From: Micavibrio_C sp965231165
Lineage (GTDB): Bacteria > Pseudomonadota > Alphaproteobacteria > Micavibrionales > Micavibrionaceae
Reading direction: 5' to 3'
Length of the DNA: 64,000 bases
Assembly: GCA_965231165.1 (NCBI GenBank)
Contig: OZ246421.1
Location: 248,001-312,000, forward strand
Shown here: piece by piece, positions 53,014 through 62,055 of the stretch
Layout: each line of letters starts with the position of its first letter
Position numbering within the stretch: position 1 is the stretch's first letter
The notes under the pieces: model-generated
Databases searched by the model: none
Seen by the model: only the letters and a program-made list of their open reading frames with translations
Told to the model about the DNA's origin: nothing
Translations under genes and position numbers: made by a program

Positions 53014-53868
53014 ATGAGCAACAATCAGAAACTGATGGCTGGCAAACGTGGTCTGATCATGGGTGTCGCCAATGACCGCTCCATCGCGTGGGGCATTGCC
53101 AAGGCCGTTTCCGATCAGGGTGCCGAACTAGCTTTCACTTTTCAGGGCGATGCGCTGGAAAAACGTGTGCGTCCGCTGGCTGACAGCGTGGGTTCCAAGC
53201 TGGTATTGCCATGTGATGTGACCGATGATGCCGCGCTGGATGAAGTTTTCAAAACACTGGAGAAGGAATGGGGCCAGATCGATTTCGTCGTTCATGCCAT
53301 CGCTTTCTCCGACAAAAACGAACTGGACGGGATGTATGTGAATACGACCCGTGCGAACTTCCAGCGCACGATGGATATTTCGATCTATTCTTTCACGGCC
53401 GTCTGCGCGCGCGCGATGCCGCTGATGAAGGAAGGCGGCAGCCTGCTGACGCTCTCGTATTACGGCGCTGAACGCGTGATGCCGCACTACAACGTAATGG
53501 GCGTGGCGAAAGCCGGTCTGGAAGCGTCCGTGCGCTATCTGGCCGCCGATCTCGGTCCGCAGAATATCCGCGTCAATGCGATTTCCGCAGGCCCGATCAA
53601 AACATTGGCCGCGAGCGGCATCGGCGATTTCCGCTTTATCCTGAAATGGAACGAACTGAACGCGCCGTTGCGCCGTAACGTGACGATTGAAGATGTTGGC
53701 AGCTCGGGTCTGTTCCTGCTGTCTGATCTGGGTAGTGGTGTTACGGGCGAGATCATGCATGTCGATGCCGGTTATAACATCATCGGCATGGCCGCTGTTG
53801 ACAGCGCCGGTGAAACCGCTGAACTGCTGCAATCCATCGCCCCGAAGGGCGGCGAGAAAGCGGCTTAG
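53014..53868 (+). CDS. fabI: Enoyl-[acyl-carrier-protein] reductase FabI
   Basis: NADH-dependent reductase for the last step of fatty acid elongation, target of triclosan-type inhibitors. The 284-residue SDR protein shows GKRGLIMGVANDRSIAWGIA (nucleotide site), VHAIAFSDKNELDG, LLTLSYYGAERVMPHYNVMG with the catalytic Tyr and AKAGLEASVRYLAADLG with Lys, and SAGPIKTLAASGIGDF. AGGAAAG lies upstream of the ATG. Its stop overlaps the stop of the converging gene by 4 nt. Confidence 0.97.
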   Translation: MSNNQKLMAGKRGLIMGVANDRSIAWGIAKAVSDQGAELAFTFQGDALEKRVRPLADSVGSKLVLPCDVTDDAALDEVFKTLEKEWGQIDFVVHAIAFSDKNELDGMYVNTTRANFQRTMDISIYSFTAVCARAMPLMKEGGSLLTLSYYGAERVMPHYNVMGVAKAGLEASVRYLAADLGPQNIRVNAISAGPIKTLAASGIGDFRFILKWNELNAPLRRNVTIEDVGSSGLFLLSDLGSGVTGEIMHVDAGYNIIGMAAVDSAGETAELLQSIAPKGGEKAA

Positions 53869-54632
53869 CGCGGGCCTTTCCATTTTTGTTCATAGAGTTG
53901 GCTGCCATGGAACGCGTTCTTGTAACCGCTTTCCAGCATCCCGGTTGTCAGCCATCCTGCGACCAGCAGGCCGCTTTTTCGGGCATTGACAGCGGCCTGC
54001 CAGAAATGATTCATGGCTTCGCTTGTCCCGGCTTCCCATGATTGCTCAAAGCTGATGCGCAAATCTTCATAAGAATCTTCCGCCGTAGCTACGGGGGGCG
54101 GTTCTTTCTCCGGCCATCCGGATGCCAGATATTCATTCACCAGCCATGTTTTGGCTTGTATCATGCGTTTGATAACGCTGACCGATTGCGAGAGGTCATG
54201 CACAGAAGCATGATCGATCAAGACAGGAATTTTTTTGTCCGGGTCGTGTATATCGGGACGATAGCCGTGATTGTGAATTTTCTGGTCCCATAACAGGACA
54301 TGATCGTCTTTGAAACGCTGATACAGCGCTTTGGCATCGCGTGGATCAATCGGGCATATCATGCCGGGATTTATATCCATACGCAGTTCATAAATATCAC
54401 GCATGGCCAGCGGACGTTGAATGTGAGGATGAGAGACTGTCGAGATATTTGATTGATGTGTCAGTCGTAACACGCAGGCCGCGGGATTAAGAAATACCAG
54501 ATAGCCGCCGTCCCAACTGTGGGTGTATTCTCCCTCTGCCGGTATGGACAGATTGAGCCGGTCGAGAAGATCGCCAGTGGCTTCGGCGGATTGAGGGCCG
54601 TAGGCTTTTTTGATGCTACAGAGCATAGTCAT
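53865..54632 (-). CDS. Cytosolic protein of unknown function
   Basis: A 255-residue protein, no signal or membrane segment. Visible blocks: SWDGGYLVFLNPAACVLRLT, HPHIQRPLAMRDIYELRMDI, a histidine-rich central part (DQKIHNHGYRPDIHD, LIDHASVHDLSQSVSVIK) and a C-terminal WLTTGMLESGYKNAFHGSQL. No family is recognised. GGGAATC lies upstream of the ATG at 54632. Divergent from aroC. Confidence 0.75.
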   Translation of the reverse strand: MTMLCSIKKAYGPQSAEATGDLLDRLNLSIPAEGEYTHSWDGGYLVFLNPAACVLRLTHQSNISTVSHPHIQRPLAMRDIYELRMDINPGMICPIDPRDAKALYQRFKDDHVLLWDQKIHNHGYRPDIHDPDKKIPVLIDHASVHDLSQSVSVIKRMIQAKTWLVNEYLASGWPEKEPPPVATAEDSYEDLRISFEQSWEAGTSEAMNHFWQAAVNARKSGLLVAGWLTTGMLESGYKNAFHGSQLYEQKWKGPR

Positions 54633-54757
54633 GCGTTGATTCCCATTGTTTACATAATGTATATTCGGGTCGGGCGGGATGAGTCAAGTTTTTTGCCGTG
54701 CGCATGCATCGGAAAACCGATAAACTTGCTGCGTCAAATCTTGGATAAGGCTTTGAA

Positions 54758-55828
54758 ATGTCAGGAAATCGCTTCGGCACATTGTTTCAATACCAGACTT
54801 GGGGTGAAAGCCACGGGCCTGCGATTGGTTGCGTGGTTGATGGTGTGCCGCCGCGTCTGGCCTTAAGCGAAGACGATATTCAGGTGTGGCTCGATAAACG
54901 CAAGCCGGGGCAGAACCGTTTTGCCACGCAGCGCCAGGAACCGGATACGGTCAAAATTCTCTCCGGTGTCTTTGAAGGCCAGACGACGGGCACGCCCATC
55001 GGCCTGATGATCGAGAACGAAGATGCGCGTTCCAAAGATTACGGCGATATCAAAGACAAGTTCCGACCTGCGCATGCCGATTACACCTACGAGAGTAAAT
55101 ATGGCATTCGCGATTATCGCGGCGGCGGACGTTCGTCGGCGCGTGAAACGGCGATGCGTGTGGCGGCGGGGGCAATTGCCCGCAAGATTTTGAGTGGCGT
55201 AACCATTCGCGGTGCGGTGGTGCAAATAGGCCCACACAAGATTAGTCGTAACAACTGGGACTGGAGCCAGGTCGAGAAAAATCCATTCTGGTCGCCGGAC
55301 AAGCGCATCGTCGATGAATGGGAACATTTCCTCGATGAACGCCGCAAGGCGGGTTCGAGCGCGGGCGCGATTGTCGAGGTGCATGCCAGTGGCGTACCTG
55401 CGGGATGGGGTGCGCCGGTGTATGACAAGCTGGATGCTGATTTGGCCAAGGCGATGATGTCGATCAACGCGGTCAAAGGCGTCGAGATTGGCGCGGGCTT
55501 TGAATGCGTGACATGGGGCGGCGAGCGTAATGCCGACCAGATGCGCATGGGGGCCGATGGCAAACCTACATTTTTAAGTAATCATGCAGGCGGTATTCTG
55601 GGCGGCATTTCGACGGGGCAGGACATCGTCGTGCGTATGGCTTTCAAGCCCACCAGTTCTATATTAACGCCTGTGCAAACCATCGATAAACAAGGCCAGG
55701 AAACCGAAATTGTAACGAAGGGGCGCCATGATCCTTGTGTGGGCATTCGTGGTACGCCCGTGGCCGAGGCGATGATGGCTTGTGTACTGGCCGATCACTG
55801 GCTGCGTCATAAGGCGCAGTGTCTGTAA
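54758..55828 (+). CDS. aroC: Chorismate synthase
   Basis: Final enzyme of the shikimate pathway, converting EPSP to chorismate with reduced FMN. The 356-residue product has NRFGTLFQYQTWGESHGPAIG, GTPIGLMIENEDARSKDY, RPAHADYTYESKYGIRDYRG, GGRSSARETAMRVAAGAIAR and ISTGQDIVVRMAFKPTSSIL. Typical length. It is followed after 13 nt by sppA, with which it is probably cotranscribed. A histidine pair near the start and the flavin-site arginines are intact. Confidence 0.97.
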   Translation: MSGNRFGTLFQYQTWGESHGPAIGCVVDGVPPRLALSEDDIQVWLDKRKPGQNRFATQRQEPDTVKILSGVFEGQTTGTPIGLMIENEDARSKDYGDIKDKFRPAHADYTYESKYGIRDYRGGGRSSARETAMRVAAGAIARKILSGVTIRGAVVQIGPHKISRNNWDWSQVEKNPFWSPDKRIVDEWEHFLDERRKAGSSAGAIVEVHASGVPAGWGAPVYDKLDADLAKAMMSINAVKGVEIGAGFECVTWGGERNADQMRMGADGKPTFLSNHAGGILGGISTGQDIVVRMAFKPTSSILTPVQTIDKQGQETEIVTKGRHDPCVGIRGTPVAEAMMACVLADHWLRHKAQCL

Positions 55829-55841
55829 AAGGGAAAATTTC

Positions 55842-57719
55842 ATGCCGCGTCGCTCCGTCTTTAAAACCCGCCCGCTGTTTTCTTCCTCTTTCGGACGTAA
55901 GTCGAAGCCTCCTAAAAAAAGCTTGTTGCGTAAGGCAGGCGGATTCTTCTGGCGCAACCTGAAGCGTACGTGCACGGCGATTGGCGTTATCTTTTTGATT
56001 TCCATGGCTGTCAGCGTGATTACGGCTTCGATGTTGTCGGATGAATCCGTGGCGCCCAGCATGCCGGATAAGATGGTCCTTTATCTATCGCTGGAGGGCG
56101 CGTTTTCTGATTACAGCGTACCGTCGCCATACAGCCTGAGCACCAGACCGAATTTTCGCCATATCATAGATGCTATCGACCATGCGCAGACCGATGTCCG
56201 CGTGAAGGGTTTGCTGATCATGCCGAATGGCGGTGCATTGTCACTGGCACAACTGCAGGAACTGCGCGATGCGGTGAAACGTTTCCGCGCCACGGGCAAA
56301 CCAACATGGTTTTATGCTGAATCGATGGATGAAGGTCTGGGTTCCTATTATCTGGCTTCGGCGACTGACCAGATATGGATGCAGCCGGTCGGTAGTCTGA
56401 CCATTGCGGGATTGCGCGCCGAGATGCCCTATGCCCGTGATTTGCTCGATAAAATCGGTGTCGAGCCGCAATTTTTTGCGCGTAAGGAATATAAAGACGT
56501 GTTCAGCAACTTCTCTGAACGCGGCATGACGGCGAATACGCGGGAATCCGTGACGAAGCTGCTGGCCGATGTGGGCGGGCAGATGGTGTCCGCTATTGCG
56601 GCTGACCGTAAGAAAACAACGGACCAAATTCGTGCGCACGTCAATCACGGCTTGCTGACCGATCAGGAGGCGCTGGCGTCGGGTTTAATAGACCGTCTTG
56701 ATTACGCCGATGTGCTGAAAAAAGATATCCGCATGAAGGCCGTTGGCACCGAGGATTTAAAGGCGATGAAATTTGTGCGCCTGGGCCGCTATATCGACGA
56801 TATGCAGACCGATCTGGCACAGCGCTTGCCGGGAGAAAAGGCGCAAATTGCGTTGATCTACGCTGTGGGTACGATTGTCAGTGATGATGGCGCGTCAAGT
56901 TCAACGGCATCGTATGGCGAACAGATGGCCAGCGCCGAGGACATCGTCAAGGTGATCGACCAGTCTGCGCGCGATAAACATATCAAGGCGATTGTATTGC
57001 GCATCGATAGCCCCGGCGGATCGCCGACGGCCTCGGAAACCATACGGCGTTCTTTGGTTCACGCGCAGCAATCGGGCAAGAAAGTCATTGTGTCTATGGG
57101 CGGGGTGGCGGCTTCGGGCGGCTACTGGATCGCCGCACCGGCTGACCGTATTTTTGCGATGCCGGCGACGATTACCGGTTCCATCGGCGTGGCGGGTGGC
57201 AAGTTTGTTTTGTCCGGCCTGTGGGACAAGGTCGGCGTTAATTGGGATGATGTGCATATCGGTGACAATTCCAGTCTGCATTCTTCGAATGAAGTTTATA
57301 CAGAGCAGGGACGCGCACGTATGAATGCGATGATGGACAGCATTTATGAGGCGTTTATTACACGCGTGGCCGAGGGGCGTAAAATGCCTAAAGTACGCGT
57401 GGACCAGGTCGCGCGCGGGCGTGTCTGGACGGGTGAAAGCGCATTGGCCATCGGTCTGGTCGATGAACTGGGCACTCTGAATACGGCGCTTGATCATGCC
57501 GCTGTTCTTTCCGGGATGAAAAGCCGCCGTGACGCGGTGATTGTCGAGCTTCCAAAACAGAAAACCACATGGGAGCTTCTGGCGGAATTGCTGGAAAATC
57601 AGGCGCGACTGGGTGAGGGATTATCGGCGCAGGCGGCCATGGGGCAATTTTTAGCGCCGTTGCTTTCACAGTACGGGAATGCGGGTTACATGACCCGGGA
57701 ACCGCTCACGATTCAGTGA
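55842..57719 (+). CDS. sppA: Signal peptide peptidase SppA, long (67K) form
   Basis: Membrane-bound S49 protease that degrades cleaved signal peptides. The 625-residue product has a basic N-terminus, a membrane anchor (GVIFLISMAVSVITASML) and two S49 domains. The catalytic lysine is K218 in the N-terminal domain (ARKEYKDVFS) and the nucleophile S425 in the C-terminal domain (GGVAASGGYWIA), the split arrangement of E. coli SppA. The ATG at 55842 follows AAAGGG. It ends 7 nt inside the converging HAD gene. The short S49 protein at 16.6-17.5 kb is a paralogue. Confidence 0.93.
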   Translation: MPRRSVFKTRPLFSSSFGRKSKPPKKSLLRKAGGFFWRNLKRTCTAIGVIFLISMAVSVITASMLSDESVAPSMPDKMVLYLSLEGAFSDYSVPSPYSLSTRPNFRHIIDAIDHAQTDVRVKGLLIMPNGGALSLAQLQELRDAVKRFRATGKPTWFYAESMDEGLGSYYLASATDQIWMQPVGSLTIAGLRAEMPYARDLLDKIGVEPQFFARKEYKDVFSNFSERGMTANTRESVTKLLADVGGQMVSAIAADRKKTTDQIRAHVNHGLLTDQEALASGLIDRLDYADVLKKDIRMKAVGTEDLKAMKFVRLGRYIDDMQTDLAQRLPGEKAQIALIYAVGTIVSDDGASSSTASYGEQMASAEDIVKVIDQSARDKHIKAIVLRIDSPGGSPTASETIRRSLVHAQQSGKKVIVSMGGVAASGGYWIAAPADRIFAMPATITGSIGVAGGKFVLSGLWDKVGVNWDDVHIGDNSSLHSSNEVYTEQGRARMNAMMDSIYEAFITRVAEGRKMPKVRVDQVARGRVWTGESALAIGLVDELGTLNTALDHAAVLSGMKSRRDAVIVELPKQKTTWELLAELLENQARLGEGLSAQAAMGQFLAPLLSQYGNAGYMTREPLTIQ

Positions 57720-58411
57720 AATGTCAGCAAACTTTGGCGCAGGCGCGGCATCAGGTCTGGCCATGCCATGATGATATTGTCGTTGCCGACATTGTTTTCC
57801 AGCACCGCAATCGCGGCATTAAGGCCATAAGCAATTGGAATCACCGGGCAGGGTAAATGCGCGCGCGCGGCGAGAGCGGCCTGAATGTCTTTGCGGCGGT
57901 CGCCGATATACCAGATCACATCATCTTTGCCGGGCGGGCGCGGCAGTGCGGCCAGCGCTTGCAGCAGCGGATCGGGCCATGGTTTGGAACGGGTGATATC
58001 TTCGCGGAATATAGTCACCGAGAAATAACGTTCTAGTTCGAATGTTTTTAGGATGTCGTGGCCATAGCCCTTGCCGAGGCCGTTGCTGACAATGCCCATC
58101 TGCACATTCCGGTCTTTCAGGAAATCCAGCACGTTATAGATGCCGGGGCAGGGCTCGACGATTTCATCGACGTCCTTGCGGCGCATTTTATGCATGGCGC
58201 GATGCACCAGCAATTTCGGGCGCTTGCCGTTGCGCGTTTCCACCAAAGGCGGCGCGTCGATCTGGCGTTTGAAAATACCGGAGAAATATTTTGCCGTCTT
58301 GTGGCTGGCATCGTCCAGCGCTTCCAGAATCTGAAGCAGCTTCGGATTGATATGCCGGACGGTGGTGCCGTCCATGTCGAAAAGAACGATGGTCGGGCGC
58401 GGCAGGGCCAT
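57713..58411 (-). CDS. HAD-superfamily hydrolase (phosphoglycolate phosphatase-like)
   Basis: A 232-residue phosphatase-type protein: motif I LFDMDGTTV (nucleophile Asp and acid Asp), motif II MGIVSNGLG, motif III lysine in SKPWPDPLL and motif IV VIWYIGDRRKDIQAA. The cap domain is of the C1 type. The substrate is unknown. The ATG overlaps the stop of dxs by one nt (TGATG), so translation is coupled to dxs; an isoprenoid-related phosphatase role would be a guess. Confidence 0.88.
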   Translation of the reverse strand: MALPRPTIVLFDMDGTTVRHINPKLLQILEALDDASHKTAKYFSGIFKRQIDAPPLVETRNGKRPKLLVHRAMHKMRRKDVDEIVEPCPGIYNVLDFLKDRNVQMGIVSNGLGKGYGHDILKTFELERYFSVTIFREDITRSKPWPDPLLQALAALPRPPGKDDVIWYIGDRRKDIQAALAARAHLPCPVIPIAYGLNAAIAVLENNVGNDNIIMAWPDLMPRLRQSLLTFH

Positions 58412-60345
58412 CAGAGCAGCCTGCTGGCTGTTTTCACGATATGGGCGGCACGTAGTTGCGCTTCGTCATATTGTTTGTCCGGGCTGTCCTGATCCTGAAA
58501 GGTGTCAGGCAGGGTCATGGTGCGGATTTTGAGCTTGCCGTTGTCGAGCTTGCCGTTGTTGTTCAGGAAATCAAGAACGAAACCGCCGAAACCGCCGCGT
58601 GAACCTTCTTCGATGGTGATGATTACCTTGTGGGTATCGGCAAGTTTTGTCACCAATTCTTCATCCAAAGGCTTGGCAAAACGGGCATCGGCGACAGTGA
58701 CGGAGATTCCTTGTTCGGCCAGCATGTCGGCGGCCTTCAAGCATTCCTGCAGACGTGTGCCGTAGGACAGCAGGGCAATGTCCTTGCCTTCACGCACGAT
58801 GCGGCCTTTGCCGATGGGCAGGATTTGGCCTTGTTCCGGCATATCTATGCCGACACCTTCGCCGCGCGGATAGCGGAAGGCTATCGGGCCATCATTATAA
58901 GCGGCGGCGGTGGCGACCATATGCATCAGTTCGGCTTCATCGGCGGCGGCCATCAATACCATGTTGGGCAGGCAGCCGAGATAGGCGGTATCAAACGCGC
59001 CCGCATGCGTGGCACCGTCAGCGCCGACAAGACCGGCACGGTCGAGCGCGAAACGAACGGGCAGGTTCTGGATGCAGACGTCATGCACGACCTGATCGTA
59101 GGCGCGTTGCAGGAAGGTTGAATAAATGGCGCAGAACGGTTTGTAACCTTCGGCGGCGAGGCCAGCGGCAAAGGTGACGGCGTGTTGTTCGGCAATGCCG
59201 ACATCGAACATGCGGTCGGGGAATTCATAACCAAACAGGTCAAGGCCGGTGCCGGACGGCATGGCGGCGGTGACGCCGACGATTTTGTCGTCCTTATGTG
59301 CTTCGGCGATCAGGCTTTGCGCGAACACTTTGGTGTAGGTCGGGATGTTCGATTTCACCTTGTGCTGGTTGCCGGTGACGACATCGAATTTTACCACGCC
59401 GTGCATTTTATCGGCGGAGCTTTCGGCAGGGGCGTAGCCTTTGCCTTTTTTAGTGATGATGTGCAGCAGGACAGGGCCGTGGTCGCTGTCGCGGATATTG
59501 CGCAGGACGGGCAGCAACTGGTCCATATTGTGGCCGTCAACCGGGCCGATGTAATAAAAACCCAGTTCCTCGAACATCGTCCCGGTGCCCATCGCCATGC
59601 GCGCGGTTTCTTCGGCGCGTTTGACCGCGTGGCGCAGCGGCGGCGGCAGAATATCGACGACCTTTTTCCCGGCTTCGCGCGCGCCCATATAGGTGCGCGA
59701 GGAGACAAGGCGGGTGAGGTATTTGCTCAATGCGCCAACAGGCGGGTCGATCGACATTTCGTTGTCGTTGAGGATGACCAGCAAACGGCTTTTCATGCTG
59801 CCCGCGTTGTTCATGGCTTCGTAGGCCATACCCGCGCTCATCGAACCATCGCCGATCACGGCGATCACATTGTTGTTACCGTTCGCAAGGTCACGCGCCA
59901 CGGCCATGCCGAGGCCAGCGGAGATCGATGTGCTGCTGTGCGCGGCACCGAACGGGTCGTATTCTGATTCAGAACGCTTGGTAAAACCGGAGAGGCCGTT
60001 GCCCTGACGCAGCGTGGTGATGCGGTCGCGGCGTCCGGTCAGGATTTTATGCGGATAGCATTGATGGCCGACATCCCAGATCAGTTTGTCGTCCGGCGTG
60101 TTGAAGATGGCATGCAGGGCAACAGTCAGCTCAACCACGCCCAGCCCCGCACCGAGATGGCCGCCGGTTTGTGAGACGGCATCAATCATCTGCTGGCGCA
60201 CTTCATCGGCGAGTTGCTTTAATTGATCGTCGGTGAAGTTTCTGAAATCTGAAGGTTCTTCGACTGAATCCAATAAAGATAAGACGTCATCCTCCGGCTT
60301 GACCGGAGGATCCATTTTAAAATCTTTCTTAGACGATACTGTCAT
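58411..60345 (-). CDS. dxs: 1-Deoxy-D-xylulose-5-phosphate synthase
   Basis: ThDP enzyme joining pyruvate and glyceraldehyde 3-phosphate, first step of the MEP isoprenoid pathway. The 644-residue product has GGHLGAGLGVVELTVALHAI, WDVGHQCYPHKILTGRRDRI, the ThDP motif GDGSMSAGMAYEAMNNAG, SRTYMGAREAGK, and PVRFALDRAGLVGADGATHA. Residues 11-21 (MDPPVKPEDDV) are the translation of the palindromic repeat at 60285-60316; the native-looking sequence starts about LSLLDSVEEPSDFRN. The start ATG and GGAAAG ribosome-binding site lie inside the adjacent GIY-YIG unit. Confidence 0.95.
   Translation of the reverse strand: MTVSSKKDFKMDPPVKPEDDVLSLLDSVEEPSDFRNFTDDQLKQLADEVRQQMIDAVSQTGGHLGAGLGVVELTVALHAIFNTPDDKLIWDVGHQCYPHKILTGRRDRITTLRQGNGLSGFTKRSESEYDPFGAAHSSTSISAGLGMAVARDLANGNNNVIAVIGDGSMSAGMAYEAMNNAGSMKSRLLVILNDNEMSIDPPVGALSKYLTRLVSSRTYMGAREAGKKVVDILPPPLRHAVKRAEETARMAMGTGTMFEELGFYYIGPVDGHNMDQLLPVLRNIRDSDHGPVLLHIITKKGKGYAPAESSADKMHGVVKFDVVTGNQHKVKSNIPTYTKVFAQSLIAEAHKDDKIVGVTAAMPSGTGLDLFGYEFPDRMFDVGIAEQHAVTFAAGLAAEGYKPFCAIYSTFLQRAYDQVVHDVCIQNLPVRFALDRAGLVGADGATHAGAFDTAYLGCLPNMVLMAAADEAELMHMVATAAAYNDGPIAFRYPRGEGVGIDMPEQGQILPIGKGRIVREGKDIALLSYGTRLQECLKAADMLAEQGISVTVADARFAKPLDEELVTKLADTHKVIITIEEGSRGGFGGFVLDFLNNNGKLDNGKLKIRTMTLPDTFQDQDSPDKQYDEAQLRAAHIVKTASRLL
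60285..60316 (+). repeat. Left inverted repeat of the GIY-YIG unit, inside dxs
   Basis: Begins CGTCATCCTCCGG-CTTGA-CCGGAGGATCCATT-type: each end is itself a hairpin with loop CTTGA. It is read in frame as residues 10-21 of dxs. Confidence 0.92.
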
Positions 60346-60616
60346 ACAAATCTTTCCATTCGGGATTTTTCTTCTGGATCAGGTCAATTTTCCATGATCT
60401 TAGCCAATGTTTTAATCGCTTTTCTCGCCTTATGGCATTTTCTGGATCGTCGTAAATTTCGTAGTAAACGAGATTTTCGACATCGTATTTTTCGGTAAAG
60501 CCTTCAAAAATTTTATTTTTGTGTTCCCATGCCCTCTTGGGCAAATCGGATGTTACTCCGACATAGAGCGTTCCATTCTTTCCACTGCTCATAATGTAAA
60601 CGTAAAATTTTTTCAT
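60329..60616 (-). CDS. GIY-YIG-family small nuclease
   Basis: A 95-residue single-domain GIY-YIG endonuclease of the UPF0213/UvrC-N-like group. The GIY element is in KKFYVYIMSS, the YIG element in GTLYVGVTSD, the catalytic arginine in DLPKRAWEHK and the metal-binding glutamate in AIRREKRLKHW, followed by a basic WRSW-like end (LKHWLRSWKIDLIQKKNPEW). The ATG at 60616 is preferred over TTG at 60631. Its 3' end overlaps the dxs start by 17 nt. All catalytic positions look intact. Substrate unknown; it lies between the inverted repeats of the 377-bp unit. Confidence 0.9.
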   Translation of the reverse strand: MKKFYVYIMSSGKNGTLYVGVTSDLPKRAWEHKNKIFEGFTEKYDVENLVYYEIYDDPENAIRREKRLKHWLRSWKIDLIQKKNPEWKDLYDSIV

Positions 60617-60629
60617 GAGGCGGACTATC

Positions 60630-60661
60630 AATGGATCCTCCGGTCAAGCCGGAGGATGACG
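60630..60661 (-). repeat. Right inverted repeat of the GIY-YIG unit
   Basis: Exact reverse complement of 60285-60316 over 32 nt. It lies 13 nt upstream of the GIY-YIG start codon and 15 nt from the ispA stop. Confidence 0.92.
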
Positions 60662-60676
60662 ATCTCTGAAAAAATT

Positions 60677-61588
60677 TTAAGTACGGCGTTTTAGCACGTA
60701 GTCGGCCAGATCTTCCAGCATTTCAGCGCGGCCCTCAAAAATGGCCAGGTGGCGCTTGGCTTGGGCGACCAGCATTTCGGCGCGGGCGCGGGCCTGTTCC
60801 TTACCCATCGTCGAAACGAAGGTGGATTTTCCGGCCTGATTGTCCTTGCCGGTATCTTTACCCAGCACGGTGACGTTCGATTCCACGTCCAGAATATCGT
60901 CCGTCACCTGAAAGGCGAGGCCGAGGTCGTTGGCGTAGTTCAGCAGCGCTTTCTTCTGCGGCTCTCCGGCCTTGCCGAGGATCGCCCCGGCTTCGCAGGC
61001 GAACGACATCAGCTTGCCGGTTTTCATGCGTTGCAGGCGGCTGATGGTGCCGAGGTCGAAGGAAGAGCGTTCGCCGATCAGATCGAGCATTTGTCCGCCG
61101 CACAGGCCGTGGCCACCGGAGGCTTGCGCCAGCGCTGCTACCAGTTCGACGCGCACACGTGGGTCTTCATGTGTTTCGGAATCGGCCAGCACTTCGAAAG
61201 CCAGCGTCAGCAGCGCGTCACCGGCAAGGATGGCTGTGGCTTCGTCGAAAGCCTTGTGGGTCGAGGGTTTGCCACGGCGCAGATCGGCGTTGTCCATCGC
61301 GGGCAGATCGTCATGGATCAGCGAATAGCAATGCACGAATTCAAGCGCGGCGGCGACACGGCGCGAGCGTTTTGGATCGACGTTAAACAGCTTGGCGCAC
61401 TGGATCACCAGAAACGGGCGCAGGCGTTTACCGCCGTTCAGCGTACCGTAACGCATGGCTTCGAACAACGGTGCTTCCGGCAGATCGGTTTCGGGCAGCA
61501 GACGCGTGATCGTCTTGTTCAGCGCCTCGACGGTCTGGGTCAGTTGTTCCTGAAGGCTGATACTGGCTTCGCGGGATGAAGGGGCCAT
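60677..61588 (-). CDS. ispA: Farnesyl diphosphate synthase
   Basis: Prenyltransferase that makes geranyl and farnesyl diphosphate from isopentenyl and dimethylallyl diphosphate. The 303-residue product has GGKRLRPFL, the first aspartate-rich motif LIHDDLPAMDNADLRRG, GHGLCGGQMLDL, KTGKLMSFACEAGA and the second motif QVTDDILDVE. The ATG at 61588 is fixed by AGGAG; longer frames overlap xseB. It lies 5 nt after xseB in the xseB-ispA-dxs order typical of alphaproteobacteria, now interrupted before dxs by the GIY-YIG unit. Confidence 0.96.
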   Translation of the reverse strand: MAPSSREASISLQEQLTQTVEALNKTITRLLPETDLPEAPLFEAMRYGTLNGGKRLRPFLVIQCAKLFNVDPKRSRRVAAALEFVHCYSLIHDDLPAMDNADLRRGKPSTHKAFDEATAILAGDALLTLAFEVLADSETHEDPRVRVELVAALAQASGGHGLCGGQMLDLIGERSSFDLGTISRLQRMKTGKLMSFACEAGAILGKAGEPQKKALLNYANDLGLAFQVTDDILDVESNVTVLGKDTGKDNQAGKSTFVSTMGKEQARARAEMLVAQAKRHLAIFEGRAEMLEDLADYVLKRRT

Positions 61589-61593
61589 AAAGC

Positions 61594-61842
61594 TTACTCC
61601 TGTTCTTCGAACGGTTTGACGGATATGGAACCGTCGGTGTTCACGGTGATTTTTTCGATCTTGGCCTGCGCTTCGGCCAGCTTTTTTTCGCAATGTGTGC
61701 GCAGGGCGACGCCGCGCTCATAGGCGCTGATGGATTCTTCGAGGCTGGTTTTGCCGGTTTCGAGGTCGCGGACAATGGTTTCGAGTTCGGACAAAGCCGT
61801 TTCAAAATTCAGCGTTTCGACGGCGTTCTGTGATTTGGCCAT
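61594..61842 (-). CDS. xseB: Exodeoxyribonuclease VII small subunit
   Basis: Small subunit of the ssDNA-specific exonuclease XseAB. The 82-residue product has NFETALSELETIVRDLETGK, TSLEESISAYERGVALRTHC and EKKLAEAQAKIEKI, the typical helical signature. The ATG at 61842 was chosen as the one starting the conserved region; the frame extends to 61917. It leads the ispA-dxs run. The large subunit xseA is not in the window. Confidence 0.94.
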   Translation of the reverse strand: MAKSQNAVETLNFETALSELETIVRDLETGKTSLEESISAYERGVALRTHCEKKLAEAQAKIEKITVNTDGSISVKPFEEQE

Positions 61843-62055
61843 GTTGTCAGTCCGGATCATGCTTTTGTTAAACCGCTGCACTATATGGCAAAAGTACCGT
61901 GATCTCAAGCCTTTCAAGGGTTTAAGCGCTGTTGTTGCACAGCAAAAGAGCTATGCAGCCTTATGACTCCTGCCTTTCCGATATTGCAAGACGGGGCGGA
62001 GCGTAATCGGGATACAATAAAGGTAGAGATTATGACTACACAGGAAGGTTTAACC

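Larger units (their letters stand above)
60285..60661. mobile_element. 377-bp unit: GIY-YIG gene bounded by exact 32-bp inverted repeats
   Basis: Left end 60285-60316 and right end 60630-60661 are exact reverse complements over 32 nt. Between them lie 313 nt holding a single gene for a small GIY-YIG nuclease. The unit is inserted between ispA and dxs, genes that normally sit together in alphaproteobacteria (xseB-ispA-dxs). No target-site duplication is visible next to the ends. The compactness and the intact gene suggest a minimal mobile or recently mobile unit. Confidence 0.7.
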
